A stretch of 64,000 nucleotides of DNA from Albizia julibrissin (taxonomy: Eukaryota > Streptophyta > Magnoliopsida > Fabales > Fabaceae), in assembly GCA_037074505.1 (NCBI GenBank), contig CM073484.1:24730501-24794500 (forward strand), written 5' to 3'. A program made the position numbers and the translations under genes. Of this stretch, positions 46,881 through 58,548 are shown piece by piece. The number at the start of each line of letters is the position of its first letter. Position 1 is the first letter of the stretch. The notes below the pieces were generated by a model, which was not told the DNA's origin, did not search any database, and saw nothing but the letters and a program-made list of their open reading frames with translations.

Positions 46881-47670
46881 GTTAGAATGTTTTAACTCAG
46901 CACTACTGGTGTTGCAGGCAAACATTAGATAAAGAGGCCTCACATCATAAATCAGATAGCACATTACCATTGCCAGGAGGCCTAAAACAAGTACACATAT
47001 AAGAAGAAAAATGGTTGTGTTATCACAAACAATTCAAAGTTCATGACAACTATCATTCTATATTCACTTATTTACCCAACATGCATTTTTCTTTGCAATT
47101 TTGTTTGTAAATGAGTATAGGTATAAATGCTCGAGATATGACTAGAAATTAACCAATATAGTCATATTTTCAAGAATTTAGCTAACTCATCGATTTATAT
47201 TTTTAGTGCTGATGATACTTTTCATCCTTTCTGTTATTAGTTAAACTTTGATGCAATTGAATCACTAGGTAAAGAGGTCCTCCCCTCATGATCCTACTAT
47301 TCCCTTCTTAATTTAGAAAGGAGGAGGGGGTCATGGATTCACTATTACACATATCCCTTATTTTACCCCTGTATTGAAATCAATTATTTCAACAAATTCC
47401 CTTATTTATGTTGTACTTTAATTTTGATCTCATACACAATGCTCTAGTCTTGGTGCTAAAGCACAATTCTCTTGACTCTATTCTTTAGAATCGAGGAGTT
47501 AAGGTTTGGGTTTTCTTTTTCTTTTCCTTTTCCTTCTCTCTAATGTTAATTTAATGAATCCTTGAACTTGCTAAGCATTTTTCTTTACCATTCTTTAGCT
47601 TAGATCATTTTGCTTCTATCATTTTAGGTAGCTTTCAAACCTTGAGTGTTGTTTGTCTTGCTTTGCGTAG
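46881..47670. other. Non-coding DNA between transposon relics
   Basis: No domain is recognised. A polypyrimidine tract (tttctttttcttttccttttcc) lies near 47510-47540. Confidence 0.4.
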
Positions 47671-47676
47671 GTTACC

Positions 47677-48090
47677 ATGTCAGAGTTGGGTAGTTCATCT
47701 GTGAGTATCACTGGCCATAATGAAGGGGATCCTGAGGTTGAAGTTATGTTTAGCGATGAATTGGACTTAGGTAGTATGAGGGATCAAAATATGTTTATGG
47801 CCTCAAGAATATTGGTGAATTGGAAGAGTCGGTGCAGTCCACCATAGATCATAAGGGTCTTAGAAACATCTATAAAACCTACAACATACCAAAGGATATT
47901 TGCATGAGAGTCCCTCTACCACATGAAAGAGCCGACTCATACTTAGAAGGCTCAACTACTATGAATGCTGAGTCTTTTATATACTAAACTTGTGTTCCTC
48001 TGCACTTTTGATAATAGGACTACGTAGGCATTTTGATCTCGCTCCTTCTTAACTGATGGCGCATATGTGACGTGTCGCCGTGTCTTTAGA
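47677..48090 (+). pseudogene. Relic of a plant retrotransposon gag-like (putative plant transposon) frame
   Basis: An ATG at 47677 starts MSELGSSSVSITGHNEG with an acidic stretch. After one frame change it continues as ESVQSTIDHKGLRN, IYKTYNIPKDICMRVPLP and HERADSYLEG, then hits a stop after AESFIY. The pattern 'Y-x-IP-x-(D)-(I)-x-(R)-x-P-x-(E)-(R)' followed by 'PLHF' resembles the N-terminal gag-like domain of many plant elements annotated as putative transposon proteins. It is too short and broken to be functional. The assignment is from memory of the family pattern and is tentative. Confidence 0.35.
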
Positions 48091-48747
48091 GGTCTTAGTT
48101 AGGAAAGTAGATATTGAAGTTTTGGTGGAAGATTTGCTCCAATCCTACTATCTGCTCACGAGAAATCAAGGGACGTATACTCTATTTGGTAGGACCAAAC
48201 ATTCCGTTCCCATTAAGGGGAGTCAGTTTAACTATAGCGGGGTAGGAGGAGAGATATGCATTCATGGCTTCCTCCCACTTGGTTGAAGATAGTTTAGGAA
48301 TACGTACAAGATGGAACTACTGATGAGTCCCCCTTTTGACTCTGACCCTCAGTAGGTGTATATTCCTCTGAGTAATCAACTGGTGTCTTTGCATGCATTA
48401 GTAAGGATAGAAAGGAGCTAGAAGGTTATGACAAGGAGAGGACGAGACATATATTGGTTGTCCCTGCCACTGAGAGAGAGTGCCCAGTTTTGTTGGACCT
48501 AAAGAAACCCCTTTGGGTAAGGTTCTAACCTTATTGTACCTTTCATAGTCCTTTACTTTAGTTTGAGTCCTCCATTTGTCACAAAATACAACCAATTTGT
48601 GACCTAAATAAGGCGCTGATATGGACACGACGTGGCATTAACACATGGCACCTCAGAGGTGGGGTGGTAGGGATAGATGGCAACAATGAGGCTGGTCGGT
48701 GACATGGTAGTGCCTAAGGAAAACCAAGTTGTTTTTTATATTTATTT

Positions 48748-48875
48748 ACAACATGAAGTCCTTTGTAACTGATACTGTAATATATTTCTTTATGGCATCA
48801 TGTTCTTTATAAGTGATGCCACAATATATTCTTTTACAACTTCAGGTCATTTGTAACTAACACTATAATATCTAT
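48748..48875 (+). repeat. Three diverged tandem units of about 45 bp
   Basis: The word tttgtaactgatactgtaat and the variants ttataagtgatgccacaat and tttgtaactaacactataat follow one another at about 45-base spacing. Function is unknown. It lies beside DNA (48890-49080) that distantly resembles gypsy LTR sequence (aactttaaaaattcataac). Confidence 0.45.
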
Positions 48876-51369
48876 TTTTCGCTGCTCCTATTTAGAATTT
48901 TCAACTTTAAAAATTCATAACTAATTCTATAAAAATTGTATGAGGGTGCTCTAAAGTCCTATTGAAAGCTCTTGGAGGAGTCCTTTAGATAGGAAGAATA
49001 TAAATTTGATCTTTTACCATGCCAATGGATACAATATTTTAAATTTGTAAACTTTCTGTGTTTTTGGACATAAACTTGCCATAACTTCAAAACTCATACA
49101 TAGCTCATGTTACAAACATCCAATTGATTTGATTTATGACTTTTCAAAATTCTCTGTGTGTCTACTATACACATACTAATTCTTATGAGCATTGAATTTT
49201 GTTTTCTATATACTATACAATAACCCAATGGCCATACTCTAAAAGGAGCTAAAACTGGATAGTCGCGAATATACATGTTAAATTCATAGTTCTAAGGCTA
49301 ATCCATGGCTCCCAATTGGTCACATTCTATCTTAGCATATCAATTATGAAACAATAGTTGAAGATGAGTCAACCTAAAATCAAGCACCGAGTTTGTAAAT
49401 ATAAGCGAGGTTGGAAGAACTCGTAGCTCTCAAAATTCTCAACAAAGAAAAGGTTCTCAAGCATAAGATGGCTGAACAGGTAGTTGAAGATTTACTGTTA
49501 GCTAAATTTTCTTCCCCTCATGTTGTAGTCCATTCAATTTTCAAAAGGCTTATGAGAGTGTGTGTGTGTGTATCATAATTGATAAATCCATCATTAAGTT
49601 TTAGGTAGGTTTACAGAGTTAAGGTGTTTCTTATCCATTGTATGAGAACTTTTTGTTTAGCATGCATTCTGTAGCAAAACTGGTCTAGACCCTCACAAAA
49701 TGAAGTCAACTCTCTCGAATGCTTTTCAACGTGATTGTGCATATCCGGCGGGAAATTACAACAATGAAGTTAATCTAAGCATCCACTTGTTGTTCAATTA
49801 TCTCTTTTTGCTATTTGGTTTATAAATCTAGACGCATACATTGTTGAGGAGGAAAAGAACTGTTAACTCGACAAAATATCATTGTTGACCTGACCATGAA
49901 CTATGTTATGGATGTGCACAACTTTATCACCATGACTCTTATTTTGAGTCATTTTTCACCAAATTATAGCTGACCTTTTCCTTTCCTTGTGTACATAACT
50001 TTATCAGTTATTTCCTGTCTTATCACTCTTTAATTCATAGATATTGTTGCTTTTCTTTTCTGTTTTTGTCCTATCCCATTAAATCAATTCTTTCATCTAA
50101 GTAAATGGATCAGAGAAGAACACAACTGCATAGATGAGTTTGCATATGACAAATGCGTTTGTTAAATAGATAATAATGGAAAAACTATCCTATGCGGAAG
50201 AGGCACGAACCTAATGTCTTAATATTAGGGGTAAATTGGTAATTTGCATGTCCTTCCTTTTGCCATGACAACCAAATTAAAGCCACGCGCTTTTGATGTT
50301 CAGCAGCTGCCTCACTCACTTATTACAAAGCTGTTTTGCATACTACAGAGTCTACCGGTTTATATTGTTAGTCTGTCTATGTATTTTATATAATTCAGAC
50401 CCACATTATTTGATATTTAAGAAAGAAATCTTTGAGCTTCAATTCCATAATAGTTGGTTTATGATGTGTTTCTCGAAATATCGGCCAAACCTATGAAATT
50501 TTTAGTTATGTGATCATTTTATTAACGTTTTACTTATTTGAACCCACAAATGAGGCTAGAAAACGTAAAGACAGAGGTACAAAACACGAGCTTTTGTTAT
50601 AGTGAAGTGTAACACAATTTGTCTTGTGTAATGTTTATGATGTTTTATATTTTAAGAAGGTATTTCAAGTGGCAACTTCCCTTCATATGGTTTAAGCAAA
50701 AGGTGATGCGTTGGAGTTCCATAATATATAACATTCTTTCTCGTTAACCTTTTTCAAGCTATTACGTGTTTGCTCTCACCATTAGCCAATTTGGAATGCG
50801 AGTAACAATATTTTTGGAAACATTCTTATGAGATATTAATTTATTCAATAGAAATACTAATTCCGGTGTTAAATATATGACCTAACAATGAGCCCATTCT
50901 TCATACCCAATTATAAGCCAACATCAGCAATTTTAACGTTGTTAGTGACACAAATGCAAATTTAATATCGTTAACTTTAAGTCCAAGTCATTTTCACACT
51001 ATAAAGACCTACGTTTCAAACGTACAAACTTAAAGAATCAGAAATCACAGTTTGAAATTTCAAAGATAAAAACTATAAGGACTACTCAGTACTACTAAAA
51101 GTATAAAAATTAGTGCACCTTTTTAGCTTCTAATTTATATATTTTTTTTAAAAATATGTTATATGTGGTGCTTTCTTGCTACACCTTGTGGGGAACTTTT
51201 GAAGAAGGTCCAACAAAACATATATTATCTTTTTTTTTTAATAAAAACCGGAAATTGAGCTTCAGTAGTGCTTTCATGAGAGAGTGCATTTTATTTTATT
51301 ATTTTTTTAAAATATAATGTTTTGTAGCACTTTCGTAAGAAAATCGTCCAGCTTCTATATATTTTCGAT
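48876..51369. other. Intergenic DNA, no gene supported
   Basis: Short frames only (49094-49276, 50293-50496), without domains. 48890-49300 has LTR-like words (ttcaactttaaaaattcata), possibly an old gypsy LTR, but no ends were found. Confidence 0.4.
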
Positions 51370-53353
51370 ATAGTTTTTTTATTATTGAGGCTTTCCGTAA
51401 CTTTTTTTTAGAGAAAACACTACATTAAATTTTTATTTTTTATATTTTATATTTTAAATTGGTGTAACCTTAATCTTCAGCCTTAAATGTTCTGTGTTGC
51501 ATTGAGTTCAACCCTATCTTTTTTCTTTGCCTTAGTCAAATATGGCCACAGACTCACACAAATATCAGAAATAAGATTCATAGTTCACGATGTCATGCAC
51601 GCGGCTTCCTCCTCTTCCTCTTATTTTTCTCTTTCCAATAGCTCTCACCTGATGCTCGCCATTCCTTCCTCATCTTAGATTCAGATTCGATGGAGTGGGT
51701 CGTCGTTTCGGCTCTCTTGCTCAGAGTTCTAAGTCGCCGCGACTGCCCCTCCTCATTTACCCACTGCTGCGTTTCCTTCTCCTATATTTTTCTTCTTTTT
51801 ATATTTTCTCTAATAATTTTTTTTCTCCTTATTAGTCTTGCTCTACTCGGTTTATCCCTCTCACTCATCCTGGTTCTCAACTTGATGAATGTCTTCTCCA
51901 GTGATAGTAATGCAAGACCGTGATTTTTGTTCTTAATGATTTTGACGGTGGTTCTTCTTAGTTCTTCAACACGGTTTGATTTTGATATCTTAGAAAATCT
52001 ACTAAATCTTTCATTTGTACGTTGAGAATTTGTCAAGATTTTTTATGATAGATTATGCTAAATCTTTTATTACTGTTAGTTAGATTCAGCTTAATTAATA
52101 TCTTATTAAATCTTTATTGTGGGCGTTGGGAGAATTTTTTTTTTAATTAATTCCTAGGTTTTGGGATGGTAGATCTCAGAGCAGGGTGTATGTTTTTTTT
52201 TAGAACATAAATTCTACTGTAGCGCTTTCTTAACCAAGATTGCAGCTTGTGGTTTATTTCTTTTCTTTTTTTAAATGTCTACTATAGCAATTTGAGCGCT
52301 ACAATTTGTTTTTGTAATGGTAGGATATGTAACATTTAAAAAATACTATAAAAATTAAAAAAAATCACTAAATATAAAACATTTTGTAGTAGCACCAATT
52401 AGATGTTGGTTAAAATGTTCATTTATATACAAAAGAGAACACAAGTTAAAATCTCAAAAAGTGTATTTACTAGGAGAGATGAAAACCCTTCACGCTTTAG
52501 GCTATATTTGGCTTGATGGAGGAAAGAGGAGGGGAGAGATTTTAATGAAGGGGGGGGAGGGGAGGGTTTGAGAGGGATTTTCTTTTACTTTGTTTGGGTT
52601 AACAAAAAGAGAGAGGAGGGAAGATATTTTAATAGTATTATATTTGATATAGGAGGGGAGGGGAGGAAAAATATTTTTATATAGATAACTTTGCTCTTAT
52701 TTCATTTAATAACTTTCTAACATATTTAATAAAATATAATTATATAAGAAATTTAATATATAAAATTATAATTTTATAATTATAAAAATTAAATAAATAT
52801 AATTATAAATGAAATTTATTATATAAAATTATAATTTTATAATTAAATAATGAGAAGGGTATTGTGGGAATATTTTAAAATGATATGGACATATTAGTCA
52901 ATTTAAGCTCAAACATTAACTTTTCCCTCTAAATTCCCCCAATTTTGGAGGGGAGGGGAGGGATAATTTTAAAAAAAATTCCCTCCTCTCCTAAAATTTT
53001 TTGTTATCCAAACAAGGGGAGGAGAGTAAAATCCCCTCATTTCTCTCCCCTCCCCTCCTCTCATACGAAATGGACCCTAAGCCTTAAGAAAGGAAATCTT
53101 TCATCAAATCAAAATTTTTTTTTATTAGTGAATAGTTATATGTAATTATTCAATTTATTATTGGCCACCTAACCAATTCCAAGTGAAAATTCATTACATA
53201 CTTTTAAAATGTCATGCTTTTAATATTTTTTAAATAGAAAATAGTTTAAAACTAAATAAATTAATACTGTGCTGAAAATGATTGAATGATGCATTCATGT
53301 ATATATATGCAGAGGTGTTAATTGGAACTTGAGAAAATAATATTGTTGATCTA
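51370..53353. repeat. Duplicated segment, copy 2 left part
   Basis: It aligns with 1428-2842 in the same orientation. It ends at the position where copy 1 is split by the complete gypsy element. It has an extra G-rich element at 52498-53080. No gene is recognised in either copy; the small frames at 51487-52036 are not conserved as readable proteins between copies. Confidence 0.75.
52498..53080. mobile_element. G-rich MITE-like element with inverted ends
   Basis: The left end (TAGGCTATATTTGGCTTGAT, then GGAGG/GGGGAG runs) pairs with the inverted right end (TAGGGTCCATTTCGTATGAG, then the same runs). Copy 1 of the duplicated segment lacks it at the matching place (near 2550), which supports insertion. 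A clean target duplication was not found. Inner GGAGGGGAGGGG runs also occur in opposite orientation at 52946-53065. Confidence 0.65.
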
Positions 53354-53358
53354 AAGAA
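53354..53358 (+). other. Unoccupied target site of the complete gypsy element
   Basis: Copy 2 reads ttgatctaAAGAAcaaaccc where copy 1 reads ttgatgtaGAGAA, then the 9.4-kb element, then GAGAAcaaaccc. One copy of the pentamer with no insertion is the pre-insertion state, with one base changed. Confidence 0.9.
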
Positions 53359-54052
53359 CAAACCCAAGTAATTAAATAAAAATAGATACAAATAAATAAA
53401 TATACGATGTTATAAATATTTTAGGCCAATTATCACACATTGCAACTCCTTCATACTTCTTTTTTTTTAATAAGAATAAATATCTTTTAATTGAGGCAGT
53501 CATCTTCAAAATACTGTTGGGCACTAGATGTGAGGACCTCTTATAGTTGGGATTTAAATATTGGTTCGTAACATTATGACATACTAACTCTTCTACTAGA
53601 TGTAACTCCATTAATACACTACATTAATTAGAGACAAACACAATCTCATAAGACAAGCATCATCTTCGCATCCATTTCCTCCATTGTTTGTACAAAAATG
53701 TGAAAAATTACAATAGTGCTAAAATCAATTTACAATAGCAAACATGTAGTAGAGCAAACAATAAATCTGAGGAAAACATGCTGAGAACAAGTTTGATTTT
53801 GTACTGTTCTAAAATTTTCTTATCAATTACACATGCGTAATTGTTAAATTCCAGGGGCTTATTAATAATTGATTTGTGAACTTGGTCCTTTACTATAATA
53901 ATTCTTCCTGTAAATAAATTCAAAATTCAAATCATGAATAAAAATTTTGCAAGGTGTGCTACGCCAAAATTTCTATCTGAACAATTACAGAATGTCACAG
54001 TAGTGAAGAAAAAAAAAGAACGATAAAAAGGAAAAAATGTTAACTAAGGAAG

Positions 54053-54111
54053 CAGTAGAGGAGAGCAAGGGGAAGAGCCATTTAAATTTTCTGCATCTCT
54101 TGACTCTAAGA
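54053..54111 (-). pseudogene. Relic fragment of the LRR exon 4 family, unit one
   Basis: On the minus strand the sequence matches resistance-gene exon 4 near 14108-14155 (RCRKFKWLFPL here, RCRKLKWLFPS there). It is cut off by the MITE at 54112. Confidence 0.6.
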
Positions 54112-54274
54112 GTGTGTTTGGTTTGAGGGGAGGGGAGAGAGGGAACCCTACCTAATTTTATTTGGTTTGTCAGAAAAGAGGGAGGAGAATGGATCCTTAA
54201 TATAAAATAAAAAGAGAAGAGAGAAATAGAGTACAAAAAGGTACCACCCTTCCCCTCCCCTCCAACCAAACAAA
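54112..54274. mobile_element. Short G-rich MITE
   Basis: The left end GTGTGTTTGGTTTGAGGGGA and the right end, in reverse TTTGTTTGGTTGGAGGGGAG, form terminal inverted repeats around a core of about 110 bp. It interrupts the relic exon 4 fragment and lies at the junction of the two tandem units. The frames 53985-54269 and 54148-54342 run through it and are not genes. Confidence 0.7.
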
Positions 54275-54674
54275 TTAATTAGAAGTAACCACATTAATAC
54301 ATTAAATTTAATTAGAGCCAGACAGACAATGTCATAAGACAAGCATCATCATCTCATCCACGTCCCCCATTGCCATTGCGAAAATGTGAAAAATTACAGT
54401 ACGGTTAAAATAAATTTACAATAACAGACATTTAGCAGAGTAAACAAACTAAGGAAACCATGCAATATGTCTGAGAAGACGTTTAATTTTGATTTGCGAA
54501 TTTGGACCTTTACCATAATAATTTTGCCTGTAAGTAAATTCAAAATTCAAATTATGAATAAAAATTTTGCAAGGTATGCTATGCCAAAATTTCTCATCAT
54601 TATAGAGTGGCACAGCAGTGAAAAACATGGAAATTCGAAAAAATGAAAAGAACGGTTATAAGTAAAAAATGTTA

Positions 54675-55040
54675 ACTGAGGTAGAGGTAGAAGAGAAGGC
54701 AGAGAGGGGAAGAGTCATTTCAACTTTCTGCATCTTTCGATTCTAAGATTGCGAAGTTGTGGGAAGCACAATGATGAATTGGAGGATTCATTTGGAAAGT
54801 GATTATGCTCTTCTTCTTATCACAGTGCTTGAGAATATACACTTCAATTTTCTATATTTAATCACGAAAATGCCTAAGATTTTGGAACATGACGAAAGTG
54901 GGACCCTCCCATACATATATGAGGTTACTTGAACCCTCCGACGATAAGTACTCTCTTGAGATCAACATTATCTCTTTTTCTTTATTTACATTTGATGAAG
55001 TTCACATTTGAATCTTCTATTGAAACCTGGGTCAAATTCA
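54675..55040 (-). pseudogene. Relic LRR exon 4 copy, unit two
   Basis: 54675-54830 matches exon 4 near 14110-14310, including the word for an EEEHNHFPN-like acidic stretch. 54835-55040 matches the relic exon at 12600-12830 (GPTFVMFQNL-type reading). The acceptor and the frame are lost. Confidence 0.65.
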
Positions 55041-55549
55041 ATTTCAGTTAAAAAGACAAAATTATCCATCAATCAAATTATTAGTCAGTAATTTTGTTTT
55101 TTTTGTTGAAAAAATGGACTTGAAAAGATAAAAGAAATAGATACATTGTAAGCATAACCGATCAAACAAACCCTTTACTCTTATACAAATGTTTATATAT
55201 CAATGTACGCTTACATGCCAAAAATATCAATTTATAGTTGATTTAGTTCACCATACTACACACAATTATTCCATGTTTTCATCTATAGTGCTCTCAAACT
55301 GAAAGAAAATCTGGTTGAGTATATGCATCAAGTAATATTTTTATTCTTTGTGTCCTTACATCCTATTGTAATTTATAAGTTGCCTATTTTATAATTATAT
55401 GGTTACATGCATCTAGCAAAATGATACAATATATGATTCCAATCCACATATTATTCCATCTAATTGTGAAAGCCGAAATCAACATGAAATAGAATAATAT
55501 TCATGCATAACGATATTGTTTCCAATTGTTGAAGAGCCTATCCCAAACT

Positions 55550-55554
55550 TGAAT
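55550..55554 (+). repeat. Target-site duplication (TGAAT), left of solo LTR
   Basis: TGAAT precedes the LTR and is repeated at 58044-58048. The single unoccupied version is at 13322-13326 in copy 1 of the duplicated segment. Confidence 0.92.
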
Positions 55555-58043
55555 TGTCAGACCTCTTAATATTCTGATATTCGCTGAATAATAAATGCGT
55601 AGTTCGTATGGTATACAGAAATAGTGAAACTATACTGATAATAAGTACTTACTTATATTACAAAAAATCCTCATATAGTTTGAAAAATATATACAGAGTA
55701 CAAAAGAAATAAATTCCACAACTAAAGATAATCAGATATAACTCCTGGTTAGGACCGGACCTTCAATCGCCAGTAATTACGGGTTTGCCCTTAGAGCCAC
55801 TGTCCTCTGCTGGAATATTTTTAGATGTTGAAAAAGTGTGAGATTCGAATGAATCTCAGTAGTAATGTACAATCAGTAATATAAAATGCGATAAATAAAT
55901 ATGCATTGCACCATGATATGTAAAATGCTAACTCGTGTTGTATGCATACTGTCCAAGGCCAAACGATTGTTTGCAACCCCGGCTAAACTCGGTCCATGGT
56001 CAAACGATATGTTTAGACCCTGGCTTATTCGCGTGTTGTGCCACAGGCACTGTCATGTTACAGAAAATGGAATACACAACATATAAATAATCACGTAGTG
56101 CATGAAAGAAAGAATTACTACCTGGGTCCTTTTTCAGTCCAACTGTTTATCCAAAACTTTTTCTTCGGCTCGCGCTTTTACCAGTTCCTATAAATTAAAA
56201 TTAACAAGTAATTGGTTATTACTTGTATTACTACTATCTTTAATCATATTCTGCTGAGTATCTCAGTTTCAGTGGTTTATACATTATATAATTTTGCATA
56301 GTGCAATTTTTTTTTATTTTTCAGAAAATTGACAGATTTTTCAGTCAACTTTGAAAAATCATAACTAATTCTAGAAAATTCCAAATTGACTGGGTCCAAA
56401 GCCTAAATGAAGATCTTGAAGTCTATTTTCATGGGAAAATATCAAAATCTTCTCAACTTAACCAAAAGTTTCCCATAATTTCCCGAAATACCCCTATTCC
56501 AGATTACTCTCCAAAAACTGAGCACAACTTTGAAAATCTATATCTCCTAATATACTTGTCCAAAAATTATTTTCTACCTGTCAAATTAAAGCTATGAATA
56601 TCTACTTTAGATCTGAAAAGTTTCATAATTTTTTGTCAAGGTTTGATTTTACAAACGTTCGACACAAACAATCTGTTTTCCAGAAACACAGTTTTAGAGC
56701 AACTGACTTCAAAAATTCATATCTCTTAGTATACTAATCCCATTAACACAAAATATATATCAAATTAAAGCTAAGACTATGTACTTCAATTATGGAAATT
56801 TTCATGGCCATTGGGAAAGATTACATAATTCAAAAACACTAAGAAATCAACTACAAGAATCTGGACGTCCAGGATTGCACCTGTTTCTAAACCCATCTTT
56901 CAAAAATCATAACTTCCTCTATAGATATCCAAATGATACATTCTACCACTTTTAAATATTTTTATGTCTACTACCTCCCTGTAAGTTTTCGTAAATAATG
57001 GATGTGATTTGGTTGGTCATAAAGCCACACGAAACTGACTGACTCTGATAAACGTCAGTTTTGACAGTTTAATTTCAAAAATTAATAACTTATTCGTTTT
57101 GACCCCAAATTGAGCTCTTCTTGATTCTATTTCATATTAAACATCCTAAAATTTCCATATAAAAAAGAATCAGATGAAAAATTCATTTGTAGCCTCCGTT
57201 TGAGCTTCTGCAAGTTTCCAGTAGAAACTCTATTTTCCGGCGACCAAAACAGAGTTGATAAAACTCACATGCAACCATGATTTTGGACTTCAATCTCAAA
57301 TATTTTGACTCTACATACTCCTAAACATGTTTCTTGGATTTGGGGATGTGTTTAAAGAAGAAAAGGAATCAAAAATCTCATGCAAAACGGACACTAAATT
57401 GCTGGTTTTAAAACTGATTGATGACATAAACGTTTTCGGTGAACTTCATCACTTCCAGCAGCAAAACAACCCAGAAAACAGCCACAAATCTAATGGAAAT
57501 CCAATGTTAAAGTAGAAGAAACTTACCTAAACACGTTTATGATGTTGTGTGTGAGATTTGGAGCTTCTTCTTCCTTCGTCTCTCTCCTTTTTTTTTTTCT
57601 GTTTTCTGTGTTTCTGTTTCTGTTTCTATTTCTGTTTCCTTGTTTCAGCTGCTGGACGTGAATGAGAGTTGGAGGAGTTTATAAGATTATATCAAATGAT
57701 AGTGTGTGTGTTGTCCGAATAATAATAGAGGAATGATGAGTAGGTAAATGTTATTGTCTTGAAGGTGTATGTGTATGAGATGTGTGTGTTTGTTTGTTGT
57801 GATGGAAGGAAAATTTTTTCCAAAGATAGAGTTGTACGTAGGTTGCCAAGTATGGGCGTGTGTGTCGGTAGGTTTTTTTAAATACATATAGGTATATTTT
57901 TATCCTATTAATTACACATACTAAGTCCTAATTTTTCCCTTTTTCTAATTTAAGTTTCCTTAAATTTTGTAGGTTCCATAATTGAGCTTACTAGATAGTT
58001 TCCATAAATTAATCCTTATATTAAATTTTTTTGGGATGTTACA
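55555..58043 (-). mobile_element. Solo LTR, diverged member of the resident gypsy family (TSD TGAAT)
   Basis: This 2489-bp block starts TGTCAGACCTC and ends TGTTACA. It follows the family LTR throughout: the gagattcgaatgaatctc word near 55840, the tcctttttcagtcc word near 56127 and a right end with tatattttta tcctatt. It carries more substitutions than the copies at 33050 and 62372, so it belongs to an older subfamily. Perfect TGAAT repeats and no internal region show that recombination between two LTRs removed the rest. Confidence 0.93.
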
Positions 58044-58400
58044 TGAATCACCAAATGTGGGCAATTTCATATGCTGATCTCTCTCAACTCCACCTAAATC
58101 TGCAACCCTACTCGACAAACACTCATGAAATTTGGCAAATTTCTTAGCTTTATCTCCCACAAACTTGAAAGCTTAATTGTCTCATCATAGTTGGCATCAT
58201 CTTCACCTCCAATTCCTCACAATCAGTTAAGGTTAGGGAATTCAATTTGAGAATGCTACTTGGGACGATAGTGCTCACTGAAACACAAATGCAGAATATT
58301 AGTTACTTCTTTTGTCCAATCAATAGTTGCACTCATAATTGGCATAAGTTTTGGGAAGTCACAAACCTCAACTCTGCTAAACTCCCCTGTATGCAGAATT
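58044..58400 (-). pseudogene. Relic LRR exons 3 and 2 of a resistance gene
   Basis: 58044-58240 continues the match to the relic exon at 13313-13510 (CQVGLQIQVELREI-like reading with changes). 58240-58285 matches the middle of exon 3 (ccaattcctcacaatcag). 58300-58400 matches the end of exon 2 at 16121-16215 (VTIDWTKE region) without the rest. The minus-strand order agrees with the intact gene. Deletions have fused pieces of three exons. Confidence 0.72.
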
Positions 58401-58548
58401 CCTTAAGCCAGGATCATACGAAAATCATCATCATGGAATTCGTATCCTCGGTGATTGGCTGAACAAATATGAGAAAAATTACAGTGTCAAAATCAATTTA
58501 CAAGAATGAAAATGAAATGCGTAGAATCAACAATTAAATAAAGACATG

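Larger units (their letters stand above)
53359..55549. repeat. Duplicated segment, copy 2 right part (rearranged)
   Basis: 53359-53690 matches 12238-12545, and 54835-55549 matches about 12600-13321. Between them lie two tandem versions of DNA related to 13530-13800 plus the start of exon 4. Unit one is about 53590-54111 and unit two about 54281-54760, separated by a MITE. It is derived from the 3' part of an NLR locus. Confidence 0.7.
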
